DNA from: Roseateles terrae
GTDB lineage: Bacteria > Pseudomonadota > Gammaproteobacteria > Burkholderiales > Burkholderiaceae_C
Length of the DNA: 64,000 nucleotides
NCBI RefSeq assembly: GCF_014192155.1
Contig: NZ_JACHXO010000005.1
Span: 411,073 to 475,072, forward strand
Direction: 5' to 3'
Shown here: piece after piece, positions 43,443 through 53,030 of the stretch
How the letters are laid out: every line of letters starts with the position of its first letter
Position numbering within the stretch: the first letter of the stretch is position 1
The notes under the pieces: generated by a model
What the model was told of the DNA's origin: nothing
Database searches by the model: none
What the model saw: the letters and a program-made list of their open reading frames with translations, nothing else
Made by a program: the position numbers and the translations under genes

Positions 43443-44639
43443 ATGAAGACCACCGGCGACTCAAAGTCACCCCTCACCGCGAGTCAATCTCGCAGTGCTG
43501 TGCCGACTGAGTCTTTTGCGGGCCGGCGCCTCAACTCGCCACGAGCCGTGCCGCCGCGAGTCAGTACCGCTCCCGCTACTGCACAGCCTCTCGCTGCAAC
43601 TGCGCCAGCAGCCATGGTCGAGCCTGAGGAAGCTCCCGGCGCGAGTTCAAGCGGTGTCGCGGTACCGTGGCCTACCGCGACTCCTGGTGCCGTAGCAACT
43701 GCGTGGCCAGAAGCAGACGCGCAGCCTCCCGCGTCCCGCGACCCGTGGGGTCCATGGGGCTGGGCCGCACTGGGCGATGTGCCCGCGTTCAACGACCCGC
43801 CTCTTTTGCATGAGCGCGAGTGGCTCGCTAACGCGGATCGCCATCTCAGCGATCCGCGCACCACTCCCGATCCCGCGCCGCACACAGGCGCATTGCACTG
43901 GCTCACCGACTCGCAGTGGTGTCAGCGCATCCAAGCCCTATCGCCTCAACACGCTTGGGTCGATCTATGGCAACGCGTCGGCGCCCACCGAATCGAGCAC
44001 CACGTTGCCCAAAGGGAGGCACTGCTTCTGCGAGACGTTCTTGCGCTGCATCACGACGTGGACCCAGCGGCAATCTTTTATGGGGGCTATCCCTATCAAG
44101 CGATGCATGCCTTGGCCCGGGCCTATCGGCACGTCCCGGGTGACCCTATGGGGCGCTTTTGCGAGCAGGTGCAGGCCTTGCAAGGGACCGGATGGGAGCT
44201 GCTCATGATTCCGCCCCTTGCACTGGCCGATCCGGATCGCCTTGTCACCTGGGTGCCGCGTGAAGTCGCCACAACGCTGTTTCAGCGCGGTGAAGATGCT
44301 CGGCACTTTCCCTACATCGATTTTCGGCCTCGCGACGTTGGAGGCCGCCTGTTGCAGTCCAACGCCATGTATTGCACGCCGCTTCTCCAAGTCATCTTGG
44401 AGCTGCGAGAGCTGTTTACGCGGGCGCAGGCCGAGGGCCGCTATCAGGAAGGTGACTGCCGCACCGTGCCGCTCGTCGGGAACTTCCTCGATAAGTATCA
44501 CCCCGAATTGTCGCAACCTGAGCGTACGCTCGTACTGCGGGTGGTTAGGCCGCCATGGTGGCCCGAGGGGCGTCCGGGAAAGAACGAAAGCCCCTTCGGT
44601 CAGAGCGCGCGGGGTGTTCAGGATGACAACTGGTGTTAA
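43443..44639 (+). CDS. Orphan protein with Ser/Thr/Pro/Ala-rich N-terminus
   Basis: A 398-residue protein; the ATG at 43443 follows GGAG at good spacing. The first about 95 residues are Ser, Thr, Pro and Ala rich without hydrophobic core; the rest is globular and rich in Trp, His and Pro (WGPWGWAALGDVPAFNDPPLL, HHDVDPAAIFYGGYPYQAMHAL, FPYIDFRPRDVGGRLLQSNAMY). No family is recognised. The flexible, hydroxyl-rich start without a Sec signal resembles type III effectors, but no hrp/pip box was found and this is speculation. It is the first gene after the CAU tRNA. Confidence 0.65.
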   Translation: MKTTGDSKSPLTASQSRSAVPTESFAGRRLNSPRAVPPRVSTAPATAQPLAATAPAAMVEPEEAPGASSSGVAVPWPTATPGAVATAWPEADAQPPASRDPWGPWGWAALGDVPAFNDPPLLHEREWLANADRHLSDPRTTPDPAPHTGALHWLTDSQWCQRIQALSPQHAWVDLWQRVGAHRIEHHVAQREALLLRDVLALHHDVDPAAIFYGGYPYQAMHALARAYRHVPGDPMGRFCEQVQALQGTGWELLMIPPLALADPDRLVTWVPREVATTLFQRGEDARHFPYIDFRPRDVGGRLLQSNAMYCTPLLQVILELRELFTRAQAEGRYQEGDCRTVPLVGNFLDKYHPELSQPERTLVLRVVRPPWWPEGRPGKNESPFGQSARGVQDDNWC

Positions 44640-44768
44640 AGGGCTCTGGCCTTTTTGATTCCGTGGTCAATAAGGCGATGCTATTTAGAGCGCCGATCCG
44701 GCTGCAGCATCACGTCGCAACGCGAAGCAAACTTAAGAAGTTCGGATCATCGCAGCGCAAGGAGTTTC

Positions 44769-44954
44769 ATGATGCCTCGACTAGCGTCCCAGTCTCACCC
44801 ACACTCATCGCCCACCCCCGTGCTTTCGGCTCGAAGCTTGTGCCCCGGCACTGCGGTGATCGCTCAACGCAGAGCGCCGCGCGGCGCGGCAGCAGCCAGC
44901 CAGAGCCATCGAAGCGCCGAGCAGAGCGCGGATATGTCGCAGGCAGCGGAGTGA
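44769..44954 (+). CDS. Small orphan ORF upstream of AlpA-like regulator
   Basis: A 61-residue frame (MMPRLASQSHPHSSPTPVL...) preceded by AAGGAG at an ideal distance. The product is Ser/Ala/Arg-rich with no motif. The strong ribosome binding site is the only support. It ends 75 bases before the AlpA-like gene and could be its leader or a degraded gene. The remaining bases of 44640-45028 show nothing else. Confidence 0.35.
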   Translation: MMPRLASQSHPHSSPTPVLSARSLCPGTAVIAQRRAPRGAAAASQSHRSAEQSADMSQAAE

Positions 44955-45028
44955 GGCCGCACGTTGATGGCACGGCGCCAACCTGTGCGTCCGGCCAGCA
45001 GCCAGATCGAGCATGTACCGGCGAACGA

Positions 45029-45226
45029 ATGCCTGAGCCGCTTCTGTCTCAGCACCAAGTGCTGCGCATCTTTGACGTCTCCGACTCCACTTTGCGGCGC
45101 TGGACGCGGTGCAACGGATTCCCTCCTGCGGTGGGGCCCACAGGGCGCCACGCCAAGTTCCGACCTGAGTGCGTGCGGCGTTGGTATTACGCGCACTTCC
45201 CGGACGTCTCAGACGCTTCTACTTGA
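45029..45226 (+). CDS. AlpA/MerR-like helix-turn-helix DNA-binding protein (short)
   Basis: A 65-residue product with LLSQHQVLRIFDVSDSTLRRW followed by FPPAVGPTGRHAKFRPECVRRW, the pattern of AlpA-type phage/island regulators: a winged-helix with a recognition helix, and a conserved Trp at the wing end. Such proteins control excision or integrase genes in mobile islands. The ATG at 45029 lacks a good ribosome binding site, and the frame extends upstream to 44633, so the N-terminus is unsure. A serine recombinase remnant lies right downstream. Confidence 0.6.
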   Translation: MPEPLLSQHQVLRIFDVSDSTLRRWTRCNGFPPAVGPTGRHAKFRPECVRRWYYAHFPDVSDAST

Positions 45227-45307
45227 CCCTCAAACTGGCGATTACCCTTTCAAGAACGCGCACGAGCGATTCTCTCTGCACATGCTTCCGCTCAGCATCG
45301 GTGCAGC

Positions 45308-45712
45308 CTCACGGCCAACGGTGTTCTTGAGGCTATCCCAGAGCGGGCCGCCATCGTGCGCCGTGTCTACGACCTTTACCTGACCGGTATGGGACGCCAG
45401 TCCATTGCGAAGCTCCTCAACACCGAGGGCGTGCCCCCATGGGGCCTGGGATCTCGCCGGGCGGCATCGCACGGGCACGTTGCCTACGTCACGAACCTGC
45501 TCGACAGCCCTGCCGTCGTCGGCACCCTCATTACCCGCACGGTAGAGACAGAACGGGGCCGGGAGGTCATTAAGGAAGACCAACGGGTCGAGGGCTATTA
45601 CCCCAGGGTGGGGATGACGAGACCTATGCCCGCGTTCGCGCTCTCCTCGACACGGCGGGCTCAGTCAAGAACAAGGGCAGCAACAAGCCACAGAGCCTGT
45701 TGCCAGGGCCTC
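45308..45712 (+). pseudogene. Large serine recombinase, truncated and frameshifted
   Basis: The first frame reads NGVLEAIPERAAIVRRVYDLYLTGMG split around RQSIAKLLNTEGVPPWG and VVGTLITRTVETERGREV, typical of the recombinase domain following the resolvase catalytic domain. After GYYP near 45605 the homology moves to another frame, DDETYARVRALLDTAGSVKN and KGSNKPQSLLPG. The N-terminal catalytic domain with its serine and the zinc-ribbon end are missing. It is a dead integrase consistent with a mobile-island origin. The fragment ends where an IS3 piece begins. Confidence 0.8.
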
Positions 45713-45748
45713 ATGGAGTTCGGCCGAAGCTGTTCTACGCCCCTGTGC

Positions 45749-45856
45749 CCGGCTGGCCTCGGACACGCTGGTCTTGCCCTGGATGATCTCCCGCACGAAC
45801 GCCGTCTTGCGCTTCGCCGTCCAGCGCTTGATTTCTTCGTCCATCAACGTACTCAT
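45749..45856 (-). pseudogene. IS3-type transposase orfA, 3'-truncated
   Basis: The product starts MSTLMDEEIKRWTAKRKTAF and continues EIIQGKTSVSEASR, the N-terminus of a well-known IS3-family orfA (DUF1153-like helix-turn-helix). GGAAG precedes the ATG. Homology stops after about 36 residues; the following frame to 45665 is unrelated. It is a relic, oriented opposite to the recombinase fragment that it abuts. Confidence 0.75.
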
Positions 45857-46065
45857 GGTGTCTTCCTTTCGACGGTAACACCTGAGCAGGTTTTGCCTGG
45901 GTCAATACATCCCGGCACACTCGGGGTCGTCCGCGACGGACCTATGCGCATTCGAAAATTCAGCAATCGGGAGACTGCAATTCAGTTGGCGTCCGATGGA
46001 GGGCGCCCGCGCTGAAAGCTACCGTTTGATGGCGTCGCAATCCGGAACATCAGGCGGGCCCCATC

Positions 46066-46899
<834 letters not shown>

Positions 46900-47029
46900 C
46901 TCCTTTGATTGCGTATCTGTGAACCGCAACGCCTTGAGGATTTATCACCCCCACCAAGTCCCATCTTAGGTAGATGGCCTGAAAGAACGGCGACCAGCAC
47001 ACTGAAGCGTCGCGACTACCAAGGCTGCC

Positions 47030-47165
47030 ATGTCCCTCTCTGTCACCCACAGCCTCACCCTCACTGGCCTGACAGCGGCCGCCGTGGATGTCGAGGTTCA
47101 TCTGGCCAATGGGCTCCCGAGCTTCACGCTGGTCGGCCGGCCGATACGGAAGTGAAGGAGTCGGG
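47030..47165 (+). pseudogene. ComM/YifB (Mg-chelatase-like) N-terminal fragment
   Basis: The frame from ATG 47030 reads MSLSVTHSLTLTGLTAAAVD and VEVHLANGLPSFTLVG, the N-terminus of the YifB/ComM family of AAA+ proteins used in natural transformation. After VGR the homology continues one frame over as DTEVKESG, so a frameshift exists at about 47140, and then it stops. Only about 45 of 500 residues remain. Confidence 0.8.
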
Positions 47166-47216
47166 GTGTGCTCGACAAGCCAGTCCGAACACAGGGGCTT
47201 TATGAATCGATAGAAG

Positions 47217-47303
47217 GCCGTGTTGTACCTGGCCTCCGATGAATCCCGCTGGTCGGTCGGCACGGAAATCGTGGTCGACGGCGGTCGCCTGCTCAATCGC
47301 TGA
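47217..47303 (+). pseudogene. SDR oxidoreductase, C-terminal fragment
   Basis: The frame encodes AVLYLASDESRWSVGTEIVV followed by DGGRLLNR and a stop, which is the characteristic C-terminal end of short-chain dehydrogenases (LASDES...G-EIVVDGG). The rest of the enzyme is absent. It lies 50 bases after the ComM fragment and shows that several unrelated genes were broken here. Confidence 0.75.
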
Positions 47304-47419
47304 GGGCATCAAGTCCCGCGCGCCGAAGGCGCCTCACGACTCGGATGAGTCAAGGGCGCCTCCTGGCGCCCAGCCAGCACCAATAACCCTCAAGATGCTT
47401 ACCCTCATCAGCCACCCGG

Positions 47420-47684
47420 CCAGGTCCAACGCGTGTGCCAAGCCAACGTCCAGGTCTACGGCGCCGACAAGGTCTTGCGCCAGGTCAACCGCGAAGGCGT
47501 GGTGGTGGCTCGCTGCACAGTTGAGCGGCTGATGCGCCAGAAGGGACCGCGGGGCGTGCCCCGAGGCAAGACGGTGCGCCCTACCGTCCCTAACCCTAAG
47601 GCGCCATGGCCGCCGGACCGGGTCAACCGGCAGTTCAGTGCTGAGCGACTTAACCAGCTGTGTGTCTCGGACTCGGATGGCACG
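47420..47684 (+). pseudogene. IS3-type transposase orfB, N-terminal fragment
   Basis: The frame reads ANVQVYGADKVLRQVNREG and VVVARCTVERLMRQKGPRGV, then NRQFSAERLNQLCVSD, matching the region just before the integrase core in IS3-family orfB proteins (usual ...RPNQLWVSDFTY). It stops at the first catalytic Asp region, so the DDE core is missing. The left end is also truncated. Confidence 0.8.
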
Positions 47685-47751
47685 ACCGATTCGGTTATGG
47701 CGATCATTGGTGGCGCGCCAAGGCCCTATGCACATCCTTGGCGCGCCCGGT

Positions 47752-48864
47752 TCACGCGGCGCCCAGGTGCCGACTGAAGAACGCAGTCAGCTTGTCGAAG
47801 GGAATTACATCAACACGGTCGTATAGGTCAGTGTGGTTGGCGCCCGAAATGATCATGAGCTCCTTGGGCTCCGCGGCCGCGGCGAACGCCGTTTCGCTGA
47901 AATAGCGTGAGTGCGCCTTCTCGCCGTGCACGAACAGGATTGGCCTGGGGGAGATCTCCCGGATGTAACTCAGGATCGGCATATTCATGAACGACAACGG
48001 CGTGGTCTGCGTCCAGGCGTTGCCGGAGTTCACTGCTCGCGGGTGGTAGCCACGCGGGGTCATGTAGTAGTCGTGATAGTCCAGCATGAACTGCGGGCCG
48101 GCTCGTTCCTTGTTATAGGACGCTTGGTAGGCGGGCGATCCTTGCTTCGCATCCTCCCACCGCTGGCGGCTCAGTTGCTCCAGGGTCTGGCTGCGCTGCT
48201 GCGGCGTCACGCTGTCGTTGTAGCCCTTGGACATCACGCGCGTCATGTCGTACATCGTGCTGACGGCCACGGCCTTCACCCGCTTGTCGACGGCGACGGC
48301 ATTGAGCGCCATGCCGCCCCAGCCGCAGATGCCGATCATGCCGATGCGCTCGCGATCAACGATGGGCTGCAGGCCGATGAAGTCCACGGCCGCGCTGAAG
48401 TCTTCGGTGTTGATGTCCGGCGTGGCCACATTGCGAGGCTCGCCGGAGCTTTCACCGGTATATGAGGGGTCGAAGGCGAGCGTCACGAAGCCGCGCTCGC
48501 ACATCGTCTGCGCGTAGAGTCCCGAGGATTGCTCCTTCACCGCGCCAAAGGGACCTCCGACGACCAACGCCGGTAGCTTGCCCTTCGCGCCGAAGGGCAC
48601 ATACAGATCAGCAGCAAGCGTGATGCCGTAGCGATTCCTGAAGGTCACCTTCCTGTGCTCTACCTTCGCGCTCTTGGGAAAAGTCTTGTCCCACGCGTCA
48701 GTGCGCTTCTCTGTGGCCGCCGCTGCGGCCGGGATTGCGCCCGCCGCGCCGACTCCGAACGCGGCGATACCGGCGCCGGTGAGCATCAGCATATGTCTGC
48801 GGGCCTGGCCCGCGTCGGAGGCGTCGATGTGCTTGCCTGCGTCCATATTGGTCGATGTCTTCAT
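47752..48864 (-). CDS. Exported alpha/beta-hydrolase-fold protein
   Basis: A 370-residue protein with a Tat-like signal (ARRHMLMLTGAGIAAFGVG, cleavage near AAAAA). The alpha/beta-hydrolase fold is visible: LPALVVGGPFGAVKEQSSG as oxyanion strand, CERGFVTLAFDPSYTGESSG, nucleophile elbow GMIGICGWGGMALNA, FVHGEKAHSRYFSE and late His in ISGANHTDLYDR. In the elbow CGWGG a Trp occupies the place where related enzymes have Ser (CASGG), so it may use another mechanism or the Cys. It is the end of a minus-strand pair with the alcohol dehydrogenase 10 bases upstream. Confidence 0.88.
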   Translation of the reverse strand: MKTSTNMDAGKHIDASDAGQARRHMLMLTGAGIAAFGVGAAGAIPAAAAATEKRTDAWDKTFPKSAKVEHRKVTFRNRYGITLAADLYVPFGAKGKLPALVVGGPFGAVKEQSSGLYAQTMCERGFVTLAFDPSYTGESSGEPRNVATPDINTEDFSAAVDFIGLQPIVDRERIGMIGICGWGGMALNAVAVDKRVKAVAVSTMYDMTRVMSKGYNDSVTPQQRSQTLEQLSRQRWEDAKQGSPAYQASYNKERAGPQFMLDYHDYYMTPRGYHPRAVNSGNAWTQTTPLSFMNMPILSYIREISPRPILFVHGEKAHSRYFSETAFAAAAEPKELMIISGANHTDLYDRVDVIPFDKLTAFFSRHLGAA

Positions 48865-48874
48865 TCGATGTCTC

Positions 48875-49936
48875 TCAATTGTTTGCGGGCAGGCTGGCCA
48901 TGTCGATCACGAAGCGATAACGCACGTCGGAGCGCTCCATGCGCTCGAAGGCGTGGTTGATCTGCTGCATGGGGATGAGCTCGCAATCGGGCAGGATGTT
49001 CTTGCGGGCGCAGAAATTCAGCATCTCTTGCGTTTGTGCGATGCCGCCGATGGGAGAGCCTGCGATGCGGCGGCGACCGAAGACCAGCGGCGTGGAAGCC
49101 ACGGACTCCAGCGCACCGATCTGTCCCACCATGACCAGCGTGCCGTTGATGTCGAGCAGCGACATGTAGGGCATCACGTCGTGTTTGACCGGCACGGTGT
49201 CGATGATCAGATCGAAGGCCGACGCTTTGATCTTCATCGCTGCCTCGTCGCTGGACACTAACAACTCGTCCGCGCCCAGCGCCAGAGCGTCGGCACGCTT
49301 CTTCTCGTCGCGACTGATCACCGTCACCACCGCGCCCATGGCGACGGCCAGCTTGACCGCCATGTGGCCGAGGCCGCCTAGACCAACGACGCCCACGCGG
49401 CTACCTGGCCCCACATTCCACGTGCGGAGCGGCGAGTAGGTCGTAATGCCGGCGCACAGCAGCGGAGCCGCACGCGACAGGTCCAGACCATCTGGCACCG
49501 ACAGCACAAACTCCTCGCGCACCACCAGCTGCTTGGAGTAGCCGCCGTACGTGTTGTCGCCAGTGACTCGGTCGCTGCCGTTGTAAGTGGCGGTCATCCC
49601 CGAACGGCAGAAGATCTCCTCACCCTTGCGGCACTGGTCGCAGACCATGCACGAGTCGACCATGCAACCGACTGCCACCGCGTCGCCAACCCTGTGTCGG
49701 GTCACTGACTCGCCCACAGCGGTCACGCGGCCCACGATCTCGTGGCCTGGCACGACGGGGTATACGGTGGGGCTCCAGTCGCTCCAGTCATTACGCGCCT
49801 GGTGCAGATCGGAATGGCAGACGCCGCAGTACAGGATCTCCATCTCGACATCGTTGGATCGCAACGCGCGGCGGTCAAAACTGAACGGCTCCAGGTCCGC
49901 GCCCGCACGGAAGGCGGCAAATCCGTTGATCTTCAT
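48875..49936 (-). CDS. Zinc-dependent NADP(H) alcohol dehydrogenase (CAD/YahK-like)
   Basis: Aldehyde/alcohol oxidoreductase of the cinnamyl-alcohol dehydrogenase branch. The 353 residues show catalytic zinc ligands in YCGVCHSDLHQARND and VVPGHEIVGRV, four structural-zinc cysteines in CMVCDQCRKGEEIFC with an upstream Cys, and cofactor motif GVVGLGGLGHMAVKLA. Likely substrates are aldehydes reduced for detoxification. It starts at 49936 and shares a 268-base divergent region, containing a large dyad, with the MFS gene. Confidence 0.93.
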   Translation of the reverse strand: MKINGFAAFRAGADLEPFSFDRRALRSNDVEMEILYCGVCHSDLHQARNDWSDWSPTVYPVVPGHEIVGRVTAVGESVTRHRVGDAVAVGCMVDSCMVCDQCRKGEEIFCRSGMTATYNGSDRVTGDNTYGGYSKQLVVREEFVLSVPDGLDLSRAAPLLCAGITTYSPLRTWNVGPGSRVGVVGLGGLGHMAVKLAVAMGAVVTVISRDEKKRADALALGADELLVSSDEAAMKIKASAFDLIIDTVPVKHDVMPYMSLLDINGTLVMVGQIGALESVASTPLVFGRRRIAGSPIGGIAQTQEMLNFCARKNILPDCELIPMQQINHAFERMERSDVRYRFVIDMASLPANN

Positions 49937-50074
49937 GAAAACTCTCCTGCATCGATTCGACTGCGCCGACGAGGCGGCGGATGCGCCGCGGAGGCGGCCT
50001 CATAGAGCCGACGACTCTAAGCGGCCAAGCCCCGCCCGGACGCACCTTGGAACGGATGGCCCTATGACTGTCGT

Positions 50075-50136
50075 TCATCAATCCGCTGCATTCGATCGGC
50101 ATGGCAGGGTTGCGATCGGATGCAGCGGATTGATGA
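50075..50136. promoter_or_regulatory. 24-base inverted repeat between divergent dehydrogenase and MFS genes
   Basis: Bases 50075-50098 (beginning TCATCAATCCGCTGCAT) and 50113-50136 are reverse complements with one mismatch in 24, separated by 14 bases. The dyad lies 139 bases from the dehydrogenase start and 69 bases before the MFS start. It may be an operator for the nearby LysR regulators or a structured leader; no T-run follows on either strand. Confidence 0.7.
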
Positions 50137-50204
50137 GCGGTGGCTCACAAGCCCATCCCGATCGGCGAGTCGGAAACGCTCGATTGGCCGATAGCCTTGG
50201 GCAC

Positions 50205-51455
50205 ATGAAAGCTGTGCCCTCTATTTCGTCTGAACCGAGCCTCGCCGATGTCCGTGGCCATCCTTCAATGACGGGCGCGATGCCCACGGCCTGGAGCGGC
50301 GTCTTCGCGATGTCGCTCTGCGTCTTCGCCCTGATCGCGTCCGAATTCATGCCAGTCAGTCTGCTTACCCCGATCGCGTCTCAACTGCGCATCACCGAGG
50401 GCATGGCGGGGCAGGGCGTGGCCATGTCCGGCGCCTTTGCGGTGTTGGCCAGCCTGTCCATCGCAGCGTTGAGTCGCAACGTGAACCGCAAGACGCTGCT
50501 GTTGGGATTGACGGCGGTGATGTGTCTGTCCGGCGCCGTGGTGGGACTCGCGCAGGATTACAAGACCTACCTGATCGGCCGCGCGCTTATCGGCTTGGTG
50601 GTGGGCGGGTTCTGGTCGATGTCGGCCGCGACGGCCATGCGGCTGGTTCCGCTCGCCGAGGTGCCGCGCGCGCTGGCAATCTTCAACGGGGGCAACGCGC
50701 TGGCCACGATCGTGGCCGCGCCGCTGGGCAGCTATCTGGGCGCCATGGTCGGCTGGCGCGGCGCCTTCCTGGCGTTGGTGCCGGTCGGAGTGCTGGTGTT
50801 GATTTGGCAGTGGATCAGCCTGCCGGACATGCCGACGCGCAGCCTCCAGGCACAGCGCTCCGCCAACGTGTTCCGCCTGTTGCACCACCGCGTGGTTCGC
50901 TTGGGCATGTTGGCGACGGCGTTGTTCTTCGCCGGGCAGTTCATGCTCTTCACCTACCTGCGGCCCTTCCTGGAGTCGGTGACCCACGTGGAGGTGGCGA
51001 CCCTGTCCCTGGTGCTGCTGGGGGTGGGGGTGTCGGGATTCGTGGGCACCAGCGTGATCGGGCGTCTGCTCCGCTTCGGGCTCTATCGCGCGCTGGCGAT
51101 CATCCCGCTGGTGATGGCCACCATCGCCGCGGCGCTGGTGGCCTTCGGCGACAGGCTGGGGGCGGTGTTCCCGCTGCTGGCGCTGTGGGGCCTGGTGGCC
51201 ACCGCCGCGCCGGTGGGATGGTGGAGCTGGGTGGCGCGCACGATGCCTGATGACGCCGAGGCCGGCGGCGGCCTGTCCGTGGCGGTCATCCAGCTCGCGA
51301 TCGCCGGCGGCTCCACGCTTGGCGGCGTGCTGTACGACACGAGTGGGCATGGCGCCGCCTTCCTGGTCAGCGCCGCGTTGCTCGTAGCGGCCAGTGGGAC
51401 GGCCGTCCTGTGCGCTCGCGTGCCTCAGCACATCTCTGGGCGTGCTGACGTGTGA
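50205..51455 (+). CDS. MFS transporter (DHA1 drug/metabolite exporter type)
   Basis: A 416-residue major facilitator with about twelve transmembrane segments, starting MKAVPSISSEPSL then the first helix GVFAMSLCVFALIASEFMP. MFS motif A-like positions appear in ALSRNVNRKTLLLG and the conserved GRALIGLVVGGFWSMSAATA and LGSYLGAMVGWRGAF fit DHA1 exporters of the YdhP/NepI kind. An ATG at 50268 (MTGAMPTAW) is an alternative start. Divergent to the dehydrogenase and convergent with a LysR gene. Confidence 0.9.
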   Translation: MKAVPSISSEPSLADVRGHPSMTGAMPTAWSGVFAMSLCVFALIASEFMPVSLLTPIASQLRITEGMAGQGVAMSGAFAVLASLSIAALSRNVNRKTLLLGLTAVMCLSGAVVGLAQDYKTYLIGRALIGLVVGGFWSMSAATAMRLVPLAEVPRALAIFNGGNALATIVAAPLGSYLGAMVGWRGAFLALVPVGVLVLIWQWISLPDMPTRSLQAQRSANVFRLLHHRVVRLGMLATALFFAGQFMLFTYLRPFLESVTHVEVATLSLVLLGVGVSGFVGTSVIGRLLRFGLYRALAIIPLVMATIAAALVAFGDRLGAVFPLLALWGLVATAAPVGWWSWVARTMPDDAEAGGGLSVAVIQLAIAGGSTLGGVLYDTSGHGAAFLVSAALLVAASGTAVLCARVPQHISGRADV

Positions 51456-51491
51456 CACGGGCTCGCTTGTGCCAAAGATAGGAGCCGCCGC

Positions 51492-52385
51492 TCAACCGCG
51501 ATGTCGCAGCGCTTCGATCACCAGGGCCAGTGCTGGGGTCACCTGCCGGCGACTCGTGTAATAGAGGTGGTAGCCGGGAAACTGAGGCCACCAATCCTGC
51601 AGCGTTGGTATCAGGCGACCCGCATCGATGTGCGGCGTCAGCAGGTCCAGCGGCACGTAGCATAGCCCCAGACCGTCCAGCGCCGCATCCAACATCAGCG
51701 GTGTGCTGTTGAAGATCGCTTGGCCCTGGACGCGCACTTGCACGTGCTCACCGTCCTTCTCGAACTCCCACGCGTAGAGCCCGCCGTATGTGGGCAGGCG
51801 CAGATTGATGCAGCGGTGGGCTGTCAAGTCGCGCGGCACCAGCGGCATCGCGACTTCTCGGAAGTAGTCCGGCGAGCCCGCAACGCCCATGCGCATGTCA
51901 GGCGCGATGCGCACCGCGATCATGTCCTGGTTGACCAGGTCGCCGCTGCGCACTCCCGCGTCGAAGCGCTGAGCCGCGATGTCCGCCAGCCCATAGTCGA
52001 CGCTGATCTCCACGCGCACGTCCGGATAGGCGCGCAGTAGCGGGGCTAGGCGCGGCCAGAGAACGGCGCGCACCGCATGGTCGTGGGCGGTGATGCGTAC
52101 GGTCCCCGAAGGCTTGTCCCGCAATGACATCAGTTGCGCCAGCTCCTCGTCGATGTCCTCCAGGCGAGGACTGAGCACCGCCAACAGGCGGGCGCCCGCC
52201 TCGGTGACCGACACGCTGCGCGTGGTCCGCGTCAGCAGCCGCAGGCCCAGACGGGCCTCGAGGGCGGACATGGCGTGGCTCAGCGCAGAGCGTGACAGCC
52301 CGAGCTGGGCCGCCGCGCGCGTGAAGCTACGCGCTTCCGCCACAGTGACGAAGGCCTGCAGGTCGGCCAGGTTCTCTCGATTCAT
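51492..52385 (-). CDS. LysR-family transcriptional regulator
   Basis: A 297-residue regulator: winged helix-turn-helix at the N-terminus ([36 protein letters not shown]) and a LysR substrate domain from about residue 90 (GTVRITAHDHAVRAVLWPRL). It is divergent from the first cupin gene with 126 bases between starts, the usual LysR-target layout, and convergent with the MFS gene. It resembles the LysR at 54346-55260 (both have [13 protein letters not shown] and YYTSRR near the end), so these are paralogues. Confidence 0.93.
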   Translation of the reverse strand: MNRENLADLQAFVTVAEARSFTRAAAQLGLSRSALSHAMSALEARLGLRLLTRTTRSVSVTEAGARLLAVLSPRLEDIDEELAQLMSLRDKPSGTVRITAHDHAVRAVLWPRLAPLLRAYPDVRVEISVDYGLADIAAQRFDAGVRSGDLVNQDMIAVRIAPDMRMGVAGSPDYFREVAMPLVPRDLTAHRCINLRLPTYGGLYAWEFEKDGEHVQVRVQGQAIFNSTPLMLDAALDGLGLCYVPLDLLTPHIDAGRLIPTLQDWWPQFPGYHLYYTSRRQVTPALALVIEALRHRG

Positions 52386-52511
52386 TGTTGAATCCGTTGC
52401 ACGAGTCTGTTCAGTCTAGTCTGGCTTGTTCACTAAATGGGTGAGACCTAAGCTCCTCGGATCGATGGCGGCAGTGTGTTGCCCCCACTTTGCACTCCTG
52501 ATCACCATCCC

Positions 52512-53030
52512 ATGAACAAACCCTTCTTTTGTTTGACCCTGCTCGCGCTGCTGGCGTCCTCGGGCATGTCCCAGACAGGCGGCGCGTCATCCGCGGCGTC
52601 CTTGACCGCCCGGTCGCCCGCCGCGACGCAGAGCATCACCTACGCCGGCACGGTCGCGTCGCTCGCCGGTCCTGCGGAGTTCTTCACCGGCCGCGTGCGC
52701 ATCGATCCCGTGTATCCGGCCAACGGCGAGATCAACGCCTCCGGCTCGCTGGTGACCTTCGAGCCGGGCGCGCGCTCAGCCTGGCATACGCATCCGAAGG
52801 GCCAGTTCCTGCAGATCACGGCCGGTGTCGGCCTGGTGCAGGAATGGGGGCGACCGGTGCAGATGATCCGGCCTGGTGACGTCGTGTGGTGTCCGCCCGG
52901 CGTGAAGCACTGGCACGGCGCCGCCCCGACGACCGCCATGACCCACTTAGCTGTCACCGGAACCACCGCAGACGGCAAGAACGTGAACTGGCTGGAGAAG
53001 GTGAGCGATGAGCAATACGTCGCCCCTTGA
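52512..53030 (+). CDS. Exported cupin, hydroxynitrile-lyase-like
   Basis: A 172-residue protein with a signal peptide ([17 protein letters not shown]) and a single cupin barrel: [50 protein letters not shown] and MTHLAV. The metal ligands are the two His of HTHPKGQ, its Gln and the His of KHWHG. It is strongly similar in pattern to the cupin at 53921-54352 and to bacterial manganese cupin hydroxynitrile lyases (known family from Granulicella). This copy is exported. Overlaps the next gene by 23 bases. Confidence 0.87.
   Translation: MNKPFFCLTLLALLASSGMSQTGGASSAASLTARSPAATQSITYAGTVASLAGPAEFFTGRVRIDPVYPANGEINASGSLVTFEPGARSAWHTHPKGQFLQITAGVGLVQEWGRPVQMIRPGDVVWCPPGVKHWHGAAPTTAMTHLAVTGTTADGKNVNWLEKVSDEQYVAP

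Noticed and set aside
45240..45383. Frame overlapping AlpA end and recombinase start (44964-45383)
   Set aside because: It does not match AlpA or recombinase families; homology lies in the other frames.
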